Positions 12,901 to 23,538 of a stretch of DNA of 64,000 nucleotides are shown in pieces. The notes below the pieces were generated by a model. It worked only from the letters and a program-made list of their open reading frames with translations, had not been told where the DNA came from and did no database searches. This DNA is from Cristatella mucedo. Taxonomy: Eukaryota; Bryozoa; Phylactolaemata; Cristatellidae. The stretch lies in NCBI GenBank assembly GCA_009760855.2, contig WPIO01000127.1, forward strand, positions 731,501 through 795,500, in the 5' to 3' direction. The position numbers were made by a program, and so were the translations under genes. Numbering within the stretch: the first letter of the stretch is position 1; each line of letters opens with the position of its first letter.

Positions 12901-15900
12901 CGAGAACCTGAAGCTCCTAGCCCAAAAGCCAGCCAGCAAAAATCAACCGTCCTTTAAAAAAAAACTACACGTTACTCCCATTCGAAGAGCGGCTACGTGG
13001 GCAGCTGGGCAGGCCTTGGCAGATGATTGAAATAAGAGCAACCCAGACAGCTCTTTCGAAAAAAGAAAACCCCACAAAATAATAAAAGCATCCATGAGAA
13101 AATATTGTAAAATAAAAATTCAAAACGCTAAGAATTCTGAGCTGTTTCTTTAAAACGTGCTACAGATTCCGAAAGAGCATCCCAAAATTTACTCGGATTG
13201 CCTAATAAATTGAAAACAGCTGACCGAAAGTTTTCATTTGCTGGTAATGCCCAGTGCTGTGACTTTGTTCGTAGATCTCACTTATGTCCAGGCATATCGC
13301 TAATGCCCATAGCTTAAAAAATGATATCAATCAAATATAAAACAATGACCAGTATTCTTCCTGCTTGGTGGAATCATCTCCTCGGTTTCACTCCTTTCAG
13401 CCTGATGGCTTTTCCCACGTCCTGCTTCAGCCATGCATTGATCTGCTGCTGCCATGCATAACTAACATCATTAGCATGTCGTTAGCCTCAGGCCATGTCC
13501 CAGCACCTCTCCAAAAGGCTGTAGTCAAGCTACTACTAAAGAAAGCAACACTAGATCAAGAGAAATCGAACAACTACCCTCTAGTCTCTCTTCTACGATT
13601 CCTATCAAGGACACTGGAACGAGTCATGGCAGAGCAGCTGGACTCGTGTATTGAAACTTAAAACCTTGCTTGTAAGTCCCTGTCTGGTGTAGAGCTAATC
13701 ACTCCAGAAGGTCAGCTTTGTGTCGAGTGTACAACGACCTACTTAGGAATGCAGACTTGGGTAGAGTATCTCTGCTTGTTTTTCTTCATCTTTCGGCATC
13801 GTTTGACCCACAAGGCCCGCCACGGCTTGGCTCCTTCATACCTAGCTGAACTGCTGCATCAGCTTCAGCCTGTTCGCGCCCTCAGGTCCTGTGTGGACAA
13901 TAAATTAGCTGTCCCATTCCTCTGCTTAAAGACAGTTGGCGACAGAAGCTTTAGCTCTGCAGGTCCTAGACTGTGGAACTTGCTTCCACAATTCTTACGC
14001 AACGACATCTCCTCTCCTGCTGCCGACTACGGGTCATCCTTTTCAGCGGTCCTGGGCTGCTACTGCCATGCTACTCACTACCTCAACTTCTCTCCTGACT
14101 CTGCTATGCTTCCCACTTTCTCTTTGTTGCGTGAGACGAAGTCTCTTGGCTACCGAATGAGTACCGAAAGCCGCTTAGGCTGTGAGTGCGCTATACAAAA
14201 CTCTCCTGTGTAACACCCACATGGTCTTTATGACTTTGTGGAGTTACTGACGGAGATACATTACATTACTATCGATCACTAGTCCTTCTTGAGCATCTAT
14301 CATCTCGCCTGGGCATTACTGGCACTGCATGTCAATGGTTCGGGCCCTATCTTAGTGGGAGACTCCAGTGTATTGATTTGAATGGAAAAAGATCAACCGA
14401 AGAACCTCTCAAAAATGGGGTACCTGTTGTTTTCACGGTTTATACTCTTCATCCTGCCGATGTGATTGCCAAGCACAATCTAGGCTTTCACTTCTATGTG
14501 GATGACACTCAGTTGTAATAAGAATAATATTAATACACTTGATAAAAAAACTCCTAGAGAACTCAGTCTCTTTCTCTTTCTAGGCGCTTTACATTTGTTG
14601 CAAAGGAAGCACGATCGAATGGTGAGTGGTATCATGCTTGATAAATAACAAGACTAACCTGGTTAGGGGTGATATGCTCGGGCTCAGTGGCCACGTGTGG
14701 TTAGTGGCAGCATGCACAGTGTTAGCACGCATAAGCACATATAGGTCGCATCACAGGGACTGCTAAATTCTGTGTTTTTAGTTCTTTTTAAATGTGGTCG
14801 ACTCTGGGATGTCTTGACGGAAGTCGGGAGTGAGTTCCAGGTTTTGGGAGTGTACGAACTAAATTCGTGGTCTCTAAAAAATTTGAGGTTTTTACGAGGT
14901 GTAGGTAAACAGTTAGATTTCGAAAAGCAGGTGGCACCATGCTTAGCCTTGTTGGGCAGTAGACGTGATAGGTGGGCTGCAGCTAAAGAATGAAGGGACC
15001 TAACAGTGAGCGACACAACCTTAGAATCGATCCCTTGTTTCCCTTGCAGCCAGTGCTTGTTGCTGAGAAGAGGTGTGATGTGGCAGCTGTGCTGCTAACG
15101 ACAGACAAGCCTAGCTACAGAGTTTTGCACCAGCTGTAATCGCCTGATTGCACATGCCGGTAGAGCACCAGCAAGCAGTGAGTTACAGAAGTCTAGACCG
15201 GATATCGCAAATGCATGGACCAATTTAGATGTTGCATCCTTTTTTAAACAAGCCCGAATGTTAGCAATGTTATGTATCTGAAAGTAGGCAGACTTGATTG
15301 TGGAGCTGCTGATTGTGCCTTTGCTTTAATTCATCCCAGTCCTCAAGCATCTTGAATTATATCAACTCACTCGCTGCATGCGTTGATGACATCCCCACAT
15401 GGATGGCAGCAAATTTTCTTAAATTGAATGATGATAAAACTAGTTATGGGCAAACCAAGTGGGATTCTGAAATTGGAAATTCTAATGCTCAAAATTGGCT
15501 CTGTCAGCATATTTTGAATCTGCACGAAATCTAGGTGTCTTGTTCCAAAGTGACCATTCGTTAGACGACCACATCAGCTCCACGATCAAGTCTGCCTACA
15601 TTCAGCTATAAAAAAAAATTATATGGCGCCCCCAGAGAACTTAATCTCTATTCAGGCACTTCACATATGCCTCAGGGCTCGAGCCCACGACTTCAGTCAG
15701 ACCTTAGACGAGGCGAGCACCTTCTTTCACGACATCCCGACTTCTGTCACGACATCCCCTGACTTGACCACATTTAAAAAGAACTTAAAAACACACCTAT
15801 TTAGGACAGCATTTAGTGGGTCCCTGTGATTCGTCCTTCATGTGCTTATGCGTGCTGACACTGTGCATGCTGCCACTAACCACACTTGCATGGTGACCCT

Positions 15901-17953
15901 GTGCATGTCACCCTTAACCATGTTAGTCATGTTGTTTATCAAGCATGATATTACTCACCATTCAATTGCATTTCCCTTTGCAGCAAATGAAAAGCGCCTA
16001 GAAAGAGATTGAGTTCTCTGAGGGCGCTTTATCAAGTATGTTATTATTGTTATTATTATTATTATTATTAGATGTACGTTTACATCTACATGGGCCACTG
16101 CGACCCTGCTGTGCCAGTGCTTTGCTTTTGCAGTATGCTTCCTAAACTCTTAAGCACGCTCCCTATTGAAAGTATTGTTATGTTGTAGGGTTCGGTCACT
16201 GCTGCTTACTGATGGCCTCTCTCACTTGCACGGCTCAGTATTTCAAGAAATATCATGGCCTGGCCGTCGGCATCACAGCAGCTGGCAGTGGAGCCATGTC
16301 ATTTGTGCTGCCTGTGATTCTTCGGCACTTGTTCGATAGCCTGCCATTCGACGGCGCCATGTTGATATATGGTGGCCTAGCTTGTCAGCTTTTTGCACTC
16401 TCGATGCTTGTGAGGCCTGCATCATGCTATGTCAGCAGTGGCGAGCATTCCATGGGGCGGAGCCCACTCGCCACGGAACCTACATCGCTGTCTGCGCCAC
16501 GAAGCGAGCCGCCACTAGTCGCTGCCAGCTTTCTGCAGTCTTGCAATAGTGGCCGAGCTGATGAAAGCTGCAGCCTCACTCGACCGGGCGACTGTGCTGA
16601 GATCCAAGTGGCTAGCCATCGGGAGGAGGTTCGCAGAGCTTCTCCGATAAGTATCGATCTCCTCGCTGCTGGAGATTTACCATCCGACGTCATAGCACAA
16701 GAGCAGCGCATCAGCAGCGGCCACAGCAGAGTCTGTCAGCCAGAGGAGCCGGGCGGCAAAGCCAGTGTCGCCGCTGCTGCAGTGAGCTCAGATGGTCGCA
16801 GCATCGTCCATTTGCTTCGCGATGCCCCTGTTGTCCTCGTATCGATCACTATGATGTTCTTTGCCAACGGGATCAACATCGTGTATACAGTCATTCCGCC
16901 TTACGGTGAGAGTGCTGGAATTTCCAAGGAAACCGTGTCCACACTTCTTGCCGTCGGGGGTGGAATCGAGGTAGTTTGCAGAGGCCTCCATGGATGGTTC
17001 AGTGACAAGAAGGTCGTCTCGTCGCTGCTGCAGCTGGCCTTCTGCAGTGGCGTCACCGGCTTGGCCAGTGTGCTCTGCCCCGTCCTGGGCGGCGCTGCTG
17101 GGATAGGACTGCTGAGCTGTACGTGTGGCTTCGCTGGCACGTCGGCTTTCTCCCTGGTGCCCATCATCCTGCACGACCTCATCGAAGCCGAGAGCGTGAC
17201 GACCGCGCTCGGTGTGCAGATGTTCTTGCGCGGCTTTTCATTCATCTTGTCGACTTACGTCGCAGGTACATCCGTTGGTGATCTAGACCAATGTTGAGTT
17301 GAGCTTTGCGCTGTTGGTGTCATTCATGCGCTCTCACTCACGGGCCCTCGTGTTTGACGGAGGACTTCCAGGCTGTTCTTTATTTAATAGCTAACTTGAT
17401 GTATTTCTCTTTCAGGTTTGGATCCCCTTACTAGGAACTCACTAGTTGCAGGCTTGCAAGATAATATCGCCCTTGGCAATTCAAACTCTGCATGTCGAGC
17501 TCCCTGTCGAGAACATTGCCCAGTGTAGCCCTTGCTATCGTGCTGCCCGGACTACCGTCCTAGCTCGGCACATCCAAGTTGAGCCGTTACTTGATGGTTT
17601 GGCCCAGTGGTAAAGGTGCTCGTGCCCAGGGGACCGAGGTCGTGGGCTCGAGGAGCCCCGTGGCATGTGTGAAGCGCCAGAGTGTGAAAAGCCCGAATAA
17701 GTTCTCTTAGGGCGTTATGCGAGTGAATTGTGTTTTGATGTGCCCTCATCGTTTGCTTAATGCGATATAAGTAGCTGCATGCCACAATCGGTCGGTCGGT
17801 CCAGGATCTGTGTTAATGGAAGGAAAAGAGAAGAGTGGCTCTAGGCTCTCCAACCTATTTGTACCTATCGAATGACTGACAGTCGCATAATGATTTCACT
17901 TGCATCATTTCTGTGTCATACTTGAGTGTTAGCATTCAGGATTAAATGTGTCT

Positions 17954-18047
<94 letters not shown>

Positions 18048-18658
18048 TGCTTTAACCTAGTTCGCAATATACGAAGATGCTTGCTAATCAGACTTACTAG
18101 TCTACTCTGAGAGAGGCTTGGTTCTCTGCCGATGGTATAGAAATCTATATTATATTAAAAGAATATTAATGCATTTGTGTAGTGTCATCGGAGAACTTGA
18201 TCTTTTTCTAGGCACTTTAGATATGCTGTAAAGGAAGCACGATCAAATGGTTAATGGTAACATGCTGAGTGTTGACAAGCCTACCGTGGTTTTCTTTATT
18301 AGAAGTCTAGTTTCGTGCGTCCGTAGCCACCAGTTCTAGCTGCCAAAGTCACTAAGCTGACTTATAGGTCTGAGTACTGTGGCCCCACAATTGCTTACCT
18401 TTTGCTCTGCTCGTGGCAGCAGATATTTTAATGCCTAGTCAGGGACGATTGTGTCATGCTTGGTGCTACTATAATCAGCAGCTTAACTTGAATGTTGCAG
18501 GATATGTAGTTGAGAAGACCGGCTCATGGGATGGAGTGTTCCACTATATAGGTATAAATGCATTCATTTCAACATTCATCACTGTTGGTGTCTTCTTCTG
18601 GAATCGAAGACGCGGCAGGCTTTCAGCACATAGCAGTGTCGTCTCAAAGCATTCCTAA
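5308..18658 (+). CDS. MCT-like (SLC16 family) transporter, gene 1, five exons
   Basis: Predicted multi-pass plasma-membrane transporter of the monocarboxylate transporter fold (major facilitator superfamily); substrate unknown. CDS exons: 5308-5458, 9540-9683, 11323-11466, 16189-17265, 18501-18658 (1674 nt, 557 aa). All four introns are phase 1 with GT-AG borders and the joins keep frame. Residues 41-46 read DRGWAW, a variant of the MCT TM1 signature; residues 164-181 carry the TM5 signature ([18 protein letters not shown]). A central cytosolic loop of about 130 residues (222-350) separates two six-helix halves; the C-terminal half has GWFSDK and ends after [12 protein letters not shown]. The start at 5308 is the first in-frame ATG; Met38 is an alternative that would remove a basic leader. 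AATAAA lies 53 nt after the stop. The paralogue lies 10 kb downstream. Fold assignment is secure; transport of monocarboxylates is not. Confidence 0.9.
5815..6047. repeat. Cryptic CTG-rich simple repeat and (ACTG)n
   Basis: Irregular GCTACCTGCTGCTGC motifs in intron 1 of gene 1, ending in about seven ACTG units at 6017-6044. Confidence 0.7.
6091..7370 (+). mobile_element. LINE-A copy in intron 1 of MCT-like gene 1
   Basis: Begins inside the RT domain. Retains GSVLGPVLF-like and YADDIQLYQ motifs (catalytic YADD intact here) and the LQLVQNSAA region; frameshifted. Ends in an ATT-rich tail. Confidence 0.85.
7371..7934. other. Intron sequence without recognised content
   Basis: Part of intron 1 of MCT-like gene 1 between a LINE-A copy and a SINE-B copy; no motif seen. 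Confidence 0.4.
7935..8098 (+). mobile_element. SINE-B copy
   Basis: tRNA-like box B GGGTTTGAATCCTGCAG followed by the body GTTAAGGCTCTTCTACTGCT and GGTAAATCAGC, shared with copies near 34.1, 55.1 and 55.8 kb. Confidence 0.6.
8168..8922 (+). mobile_element. LINE-A 3' half, well preserved
   Basis: One frame stays open for about 156 codons (8204-8671) through [28 protein letters not shown] and the terminal FRTAFSGSL with stop. The 3' hairpin region lies at 8840-8878, then (ATT)n. One of the least decayed copies of the ORF end. Confidence 0.9.
8923..9539. other. Intron sequence without recognised content
   Basis: Rest of intron 1 of MCT-like gene 1 up to the exon 2 acceptor. No gene or repeat recognised. 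Confidence 0.4.
9540..9683 (+). CDS. MCT-like gene 1, coding exon 2 (TM1-TM2)
   Basis: 144 nt, the same length as exon 2 of gene 2. Encodes [20 protein letters not shown] and then [14 protein letters not shown], matching the MCT pattern of a glycine-rich TM1 end, an extracellular loop and TM2. Acceptor TTGCAG, donor A|GTAAGT, phase 1 at both ends. Confidence 0.88.
9857..9903. repeat. (CA)n microsatellite
   Basis: CA dinucleotide run in intron 2 of MCT-like gene 1. Confidence 0.95.
10192..10263 (-). mobile_element. LINE-A 3' tail fragment
   Basis: AATAATATTGCACTTGATAA then the inverted hairpin region ending CGCTTTACATTTGCT; only the last 70 bases of the element remain. Confidence 0.8.
10455..10515 (+). 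mobile_element. LINE-A or SINE-A tail fragment
   Basis: GCTAGAAAAAGATAATATTC then CTCTAAGGGTGCTCTGCTAT and an ATTATTAT-type tail; a short decayed 3' end. Confidence 0.55.
10555..11285 (+). mobile_element. LINE-A 3' half, strongly decayed
   Basis: Alignable segments include the [19 protein letters not shown]-like region and ATTATTATTATTATCATC tail. It ends about 40 bp before the exon 3 acceptor of MCT-like gene 1. Confidence 0.75.
11323..11466 (+). CDS. MCT-like gene 1, coding exon 3 (TM3)
   Basis: 144 nt. Encodes a segment with TSHRTV (also present in gene 2) and a glycine-rich helix ending TWGVLYG. Acceptor CGTTGCAG, donor G|GTGAGA, phase 1 at both ends. Corresponds to the MCT segment running from the TM2-TM3 loop into TM3-TM4. 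Confidence 0.88.
11467..12126. other. Start of intron 3, no feature seen
   Basis: AT-rich, no recognisable repeat or exon. Confidence 0.4.
12127..12515 (-). mobile_element. LINE-A 3' end
   Basis: Tail ATAATAATA at the left, then inverted hairpin region and the end of the ORF ([16 protein letters not shown] on the minus strand). Confidence 0.82.
12516..13364. other. Intron 3 sequence without recognised content
   Basis: No exon or repeat family recognised. Confidence 0.35.
13801..14276 (+). mobile_element. LINE-B 3' end, nested in LINE-A
   Basis: A different non-LTR element: [40 protein letters not shown] and a 3' UTR ending GAGATACATTACATTAC. The interruption falls at the AFDTIDH motif of the host LINE-A: the left flank ends CTTTCGGCA and the right flank resumes CGATCACTAGTCCTTCTTGAG. 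Confidence 0.8.
14518..15308 (-). mobile_element. LINE-A 3' end, nested in reverse orientation
   Basis: Inserted directly after the GATGACACTCAGTTGTA (ADDTQL) site of the host LINE-A, which resumes at 15309 with TGTGCCTTTGCTTTAATTC. Carries its own tail (TAATAAGAATAATATTAATA) on the left. Confidence 0.8.
15608..15735 (-). mobile_element. SINE-A, nested in LINE-A
   Basis: Reverse copy: CCCCCAGAGAACTTAATCTC, CAGGCACTTCACATATGCCT, then GGGCTCGAGCCCACGAC (box B region in reverse). It separates the TIKSAY segment from the ORF end of the host LINE. Confidence 0.7.
16189..17265 (+). CDS. MCT-like gene 1, coding exon 4 (TM4-TM11)
   Basis: 1077 nt, the main exon. It holds the TM5 signature, the hydrophilic central loop (Ser, Glu, Arg-rich, with no recognised motif) and helices TM7-TM11 with GLHGWFSDK between TM8 and TM9. 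Acceptor TTGTAG, donor CAG|GTACAT. The loop is about 60 residues longer than in gene 2 and accounts for most of the size difference between the two proteins. Confidence 0.92.
17589..17760 (+). mobile_element. SINE-A copy
   Basis: tRNA-like head with box A (TGGTTTGGCCCAGTGG) and box B (GACCGAGGTCGTGGGCTCGA), then the LINE-like tail AATAAGTTCTCTTAGGGCG. Lies in intron 4 of MCT-like gene 1. Confidence 0.75.
17957..18045. repeat. (TA)n microsatellite
   Basis: About 44 TA units in intron 4 of MCT-like gene 1. Confidence 0.97.
18150..18285 (-). mobile_element. LINE-A tail, decayed
   Basis: GAGAACTTGATCTTTTTCTA, GGCACTTTAGATATGCTG and AGGAAGCACGATCAAATGG match the inverted 3' UTR of other copies. 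Confidence 0.7.
18501..18658 (+). CDS. MCT-like gene 1, terminal exon (TM12 and tail)
   Basis: Begins G|GA to give [17 protein letters not shown], matching the MCT segment at the start of TM11-TM12, then a hydrophobic helix and a basic tail (WNRRRGRL). Stop TAA at 18656. Acceptor ATGTTGCAG. Confidence 0.88.
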
Positions 18659-18710
18659 TACAGTTACTTAATTCATGGCAATCAGCCAGACTTGACCTGG
18701 CCATGACGTT

Positions 18711-18716
18711 AATAAA
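18711..18716 (+). terminator. Poly(A) signal of MCT-like gene 1
   Basis: AATAAA 53 nt after the stop codon. Gene 2 has the same hexamer at nearly the same distance, so a short 3' UTR is likely in both. Confidence 0.75.
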
Positions 18717-18719
18717 GCC

Positions 18720-19340
18720 TCCTTACCTGGAGCTGTTAGTCGCTGGCATTCCAGCCAACTTTGATTTACAGATAGAGAAGGCTAATTTTTGGATTGGTCA
18801 GCAGCTAAATCCGTTATGGTGAGAATTGTATGAGCTGCTGTCAAAATCACATGTGGTTTGATGTTTTACTGGGTTAGAACCTAGGCTGTGAACTTTTTCG
18901 TCTTCAGTATCGTCGTTGTAATTGCAGCAGAGAGCGTCATTGTTCTGGCGTAATTTGTCGTGTTAAAGAACAATACCCGGAGTCTGTGTTGAACTCTCTC
19001 TCTCTTTCTCCCTCCTTTCTCTTTCTCTCCATTTCTCCTTTAGCTCTAGCTCCCACTCTCTTTCCTATTTCCTCTCACTTGCCCTCTCATTATCTGTAGC
19101 TCCTCTTTAAATCTCTTGGTCTAGCTGCTAATAATAACTGCCAGATATTTTTTTTATAATAAGCACCGATCGCCGATAGAAAAGATATCGATTCTCATAA
19201 GGAAAATTTAAGTATCGTAAGCATAATGCCATCACTATTTGCTGTGTAAACAATATACCATAGTGTAAATCCTTTGAGTATAGCCTATGCACCAAATCCA
19301 CATTATGCTATCTTAAACCTTTTTAGCATGTACGATCAGT
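18720..19340. other. Downstream of MCT-like gene 1, no gene seen
   Basis: Contains a CT-rich stretch at about 18990-19110. No ORF or repeat family recognised otherwise. Confidence 0.4.
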
Positions 19341-19349
19341 TGAGCCAAT

Positions 19350-20390
19350 ATGTAAATGGTCGTCTACTAAATGATTTCAATTTAGTGTGTGACAGGGGGT
19401 TTGACGAATTACAGCAAACCACTCTAATTAGGCTGAAATCGACCAGACATTAGCGTTGCCGAGCTCAAATTTAGGGCTGATGTAGTACACGTTCGATTGT
19501 ATGCATCCACTAAACTGTTGTGTGCACACACACTTATGCAAATGAGTTTCAGCTCCGGAGGCCTGTACTGTAATTCACCACAATCCACCGGTAATCCATT
19601 ATAGTTTTCTTATAATTCACCAAAAATCAGCTTCGCAAAGCTCTAAAGGGTTTGGAATATCGAACTGTGCTACATGTACAATGTACCCAGAAAATTTCGT
19701 GCACTTCAGCTCATGCGTTCTAACAAAGTCTACTGAAATAAGATTGCAGTGGCCCGGGCCAATATTGCAATCTACTGCATTCCACCGAAAAACGGAAGAA
19801 ATTCTGTTCAAGAAGCTTTTTTAATTTTATCTGACAGCATATTCCACAACGATTGCACTTAAAGAATTTCACTTGCGTTGGCATCGCGGTTCTAGTGTAA
19901 TGTGCTGCAATCGACTGCAGTAGCCCCGGCCAATACCGAAATTAGTTTCAATCCACGGCTAAAATAATAGAAGTAGATTACGCCGGGCTCCAGTTTCTAA
20001 TGCGTATGGACGTGCACAGTGTTGTGCGCCCATCCATGTAAAATAAGAAGAATTTGCATTCTCGAACTCTGGCAATGCACTGCAATCGCACGAAATCTAG
20101 AATTTCAAATTATCATTCACTATGCGAACACATACTGTAATTGTGTGACTTCAATCTTGGGCATTGCATAACAATCGACAGCGATTTCCCCAGAAAGTAC
20201 GGCAAGCTATGAATATCTATTACAATTATTAAAACAAATTTAGTAGGAGAAAATTAAACTTTTCTTGTTTACTACAGGGTATTGTAATTAAGAGTGCAAC
20301 CGCATTCTTTCAAGCAGTCATTAATGTACGATCGAGGGTAATGCAATTGACGGCGGCGGTGGCCTGGGAAAACATTTAAATCTATAAATA
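19350..20390 (-). repeat. Degenerate satellite of about 160 bp, array 1
   Basis: Repeated cores in inverse orientation, such as CCCGGGCCAATATTGCAATC (about 19755), CTGCAATCGACTGCAGTAGC (19905), AATGCACTGCAATCGC (20075) and GGGTAATGCAATTGACGGCG (20338), spaced about 150-170 bp or twice that. Same family as the array at 25.2-26.2 kb. Confidence 0.55.
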
Positions 20391-20569
20391 ATGGTCCATT
20401 AAAAAAAGACTGGGTGCAGCTCGATAGCGATCCCACTTAGATTACTCGTTCGTGTATACTCTCATTTTTCGGCACCCAGGAAGTGTCATTGTTAATGCTA
20501 GCTCTCAGTAACTGCATTGCAATAAATAGCTCATGTCAATACAGCAATCTTCCGTAATCAGTCTCAAAT

Positions 20570-20852
20570 TTCAATGTAATGTAATGTATCTCCGTCAGTA
20601 ACTCCACAAAGTCATAAAGACCATGTTGGTGTTACGCAGGAGAGTTTTGTATAGCCCACTCACAGCCTAAGCGGCTTTCGGTACGCATTCGGTAGCCAAC
20701 AGACTTCGTCTCACTCAACAGAGAGAAATTGGGAAGCATAGCAGAGTTAGGAGAGCAGTTGAAGTAGTGAGTAGCATAGAAGTAGCAGTTCAGGACCGCT
20801 GAAAAAGATGTGCCATAGTCGGCAGTTGGAGAGTAGATGTCGTTGCGTAAGA
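20570..20852 (-). mobile_element. LINE-B 3' end
   Basis: Mirror of the copy at 14.0-14.27 kb: AATGTAATGTATCTCCGTCA, AACTCCACAAAGTCATA, then the reverse of the ORF end. It abuts a LINE-A in the opposite orientation. Confidence 0.82.
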
Positions 20853-22350
20853 ACCTTGCTAGTACGTTCCAGTCTGGCTGTAGAGCTAATCACTCCACAG
20901 AGTCAGCATTGCTTAGCGTGTACAACGACCTACTCAGGATTGCAGAAGTAGGTAGAGCGTCTCTACTTGTTTTGCTTGATCTTTCGGCAGCTTTTGATAC
21001 GATCGATCACAAAGTTCTTCTAGAGCGCCTCTCATCTCGCCTGGGCATCACCGGCACTACGATGCAGTGGTCCAGGTCCTGTCTCCGTGGGAGACTCCAG
21101 AGTATTGACGTGAATGGACAAAGATCATCCGAGTTAACTCTGAAATATGGGGTACCTCAGGGCTTCATGCTAGGTCAGGTTCTTTTCACGCTTTATACTC
21201 ACCCTATTGCTGATGTGATTGCCAAGCATATACTAGACTTTCACTTCTAAGCGGATGACACTCCCTTGTACCTTTGCTTTGATCCCTCCCAGCCTTCGAG
21301 CACCTCGAATTCTATCAACTCACTAGCTGCATATATTGATAACATCCCCGCGTGGATGGCAGCAAATTATCTAAGACTAAACAATGATAAAAACACACAT
21401 ACCAGTTATGGGCAAACCCAGTGTGATTCAGAAATTGGAAAGGCTTACGCTCAAAATTGGCTCTGCCAGCACATCTTCGGTTGAATCAGCTCGAAATTTA
21501 GGTGTCGTGTTCCAAAGTAACCTCTCGTTAGACGACCACATCAGCTCCACAATCAAGTCTTCCTACTTTCAGCTACATAACATTGGTAAAATTCGGGCCT
21601 GTTTAGATAAGGATACCACGTCTAAGTTGGTCCATGCATTTGTGACATCCTCTCTTGACTTCTGCAACTCACTGCTTGCTGGCCTACCTGCACGTGCAAT
21701 CAGGCAATTACAGCTAGTGCAAGACTCGCAGCAAGGCTTGTCTGTCGTGAAAATCGTAGCTGCCACATCACACCATTTCTCGCCGACCTGCACTGGCTAC
21801 CAGTCAAGCAACGGATCGACTTCAAGGTCTTGTCGCTCACTTTTTTAAGTCACTTCATTCTTCCGCTCCAGGCTATCTCTCAGATCTACTCCCCCATCAG
21901 GCCAAGCAACGTACCACCCGCTTTTCGGAATCCAACAGTTTATCAATACCTCGTACAAACCTCAAATCCTTTGGAGACCGTGCATTTAGTTCGTATGCTC
22001 CCAAAGCCTGGAACTTCCTCCCGACCTGCGTCAGAACATTTCCTGACCTTACAACATTAAAAAAGGAACTTAAAAACACACCTATTTAGGACAGTATTTA
22101 GTGGGTCCCTGTGATTCGTCCTTGATGTGCTTATTCGTGCTGACACTGTGCATGCTGCCACTAACCACATTTGTATGCTGACCCTGTGCATGTCACCCCT
22201 AACCATGTTATTTATGTTTGTAAAGGATGATATTACTCACCATTCAATCGCGTTTCCCTTTGCAGCAAATGTAAAGCACCTAGAAAGAGATTGAGTTCTC
22301 TGAGGGCGCTTTATCAAGTGCATTTTTATTATTATTATTATTATTGTTAA
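20853..22350 (+). mobile_element. LINE-A, most complete uninterrupted RT copy
   Basis: Starts within the RT domain: FQSGCRANHSTESALLSVYN, LLVLLDLSAAFDTIDH, GVPQGFMLGQVLFTLYTHP; the ADD motif follows a stop (TAAGCGGATGACAC), so the copy is inactive. Continues through [20 protein letters not shown], the ORF end, the 3' hairpin and (ATT)n. Places the family in the CR1/L2 group of non-LTR elements. Confidence 0.9.
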
Positions 22351-22479
22351 ACAACTGCACGTAGGCTGTGCAAATCAAAAGTACACATCAGGTACAACAT
22401 CGCGCATTTTTAAACTTCGACGCCATACCTAAGGTAATACCAATATTGCAACCAAGGCCGGGCCATTGCCGTTGATTGC

Positions 22480-22790
22480 CACGAGGTTCGTATGAGTGCA
22501 GGTATATAACCAGATTCACGAAAGCGGGTGGTAGCCTTAGCCTTTTGGGGAAGTAGCTGCGAAAGGTACGCTAGAGCCTGAAAATAAAGGGACCTAACAG
22601 TGAGTGACAGAATCTTGAAGTCGATGCACTGTAGGACTCGGCGCCAGTTCAAGTCAGCGCGAAGTGATGTGATGTGATATGGCAACTGCCACGCTCACGA
22701 CAAACAAGCACACCTTCCGAGTTTTGCAGCAACTTTAAGTGCTTGATTTCGCAGGCTGGTAGACCGGCAATCACTCGTACATTGTTTGTA
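22480..22790 (-). mobile_element. LINE-A fragment, decayed
   Basis: Minus-strand translation retains CIDFKILSLTVRSLYFQALA and YLSQLLPQKAKATTRFRESG. Confidence 0.75.
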
Positions 22791-23434
22791 GTTAAGAGAA
22801 TCTGTCTCGGCGTGATAGTCCGAACAGCGAAGCAATCGCCGACATTGACGATCGGGTGCATGTGCATGCAGTCATTTATGAGCTCAATGCGTGTATGGTG
22901 TTTCTTTACGATTTCAGCTCACGTCCGTTTTCTTACACAAAGACCTCAAATTCTCTCTTTGCTAAGGTCTGGCTTGATAAAGAGATGCACCTGAGTGCTA
23001 CGTGCAAAGGAAACGCTCAAAGATGGTCAATTTTTTGCAATGTGTTTTGCTCTTCTGATGTCATATACGGCACCAATCAATATATGCGACGGTTTGCTTT
23101 CCGTACATAACTTCTGTAATAGCTTCTGTTGCACAGAAGTCATCGAATGACACTCAACATGATAGCTTTGCGTTCATTAGATTTCGTTCATTGCTTATTG
23201 TGCCTTAATTATTCAAGTGCTCGATTTTAACTGGTCATAAATCGATAAAGAAATATATATTATCCTTACATTATAAATTGGTAAATGCGATACTTGGAAG
23301 AGTGACTCATGACCTAAACACTTCCGGTCGTAATTTATCTTTGCTTGAGCAGCTCCTGGGGTTCTCGGCTGATCATTACATGCATTCAATCTCTACGCTT
23401 GGTATGCTTGTTTCGCTTGAGCATACTACCGATA
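22791..23434. other. Intergenic, no gene seen
   Basis: Short ORFs only, no motif recognised. Confidence 0.35.
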
Positions 23435-23538
23435 ACAATTAGATCGAGCTTCCTTTGCAGCAAACGTAAAGTTCCTGAAAAAGATTTAGTTCTCTGGGGA
23501 CGATATACAAATGCATTATTCTTATTATTATCAAGGCT
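23435..23538 (+). mobile_element. LINE-A tail fragment
   Basis: TTTGCAGCAAACGTAAAG, AAAGATTTAGTTCTCTGGGG and an ATTATTCTTATTATTA tail. Confidence 0.7.

Larger units (their letters stand above)
13365..16070 (+). mobile_element. LINE-A, longest copy, split by three nested insertions
   Basis: Oldest layer of a nest. Segments of one plus-strand element: 13365-13800 (RT start, with [20 protein letters not shown]), 14277-14517, 15309-15607 and 15736-16070 (3' end and ATT tail). Read together they follow the order of the copy at 20850-22350. Between them lie a LINE-B (about 13801-14276), a reverse LINE-A (14518-15308) and a SINE-A (15608-15735). All within intron 3 of MCT-like gene 1. Confidence 0.8.

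Noticed and set aside
13749-14213. 154-codon plus ORF as one protein
   Set aside because: It crosses the junction between a LINE-A and an inserted LINE-B, so it is a chance fusion.
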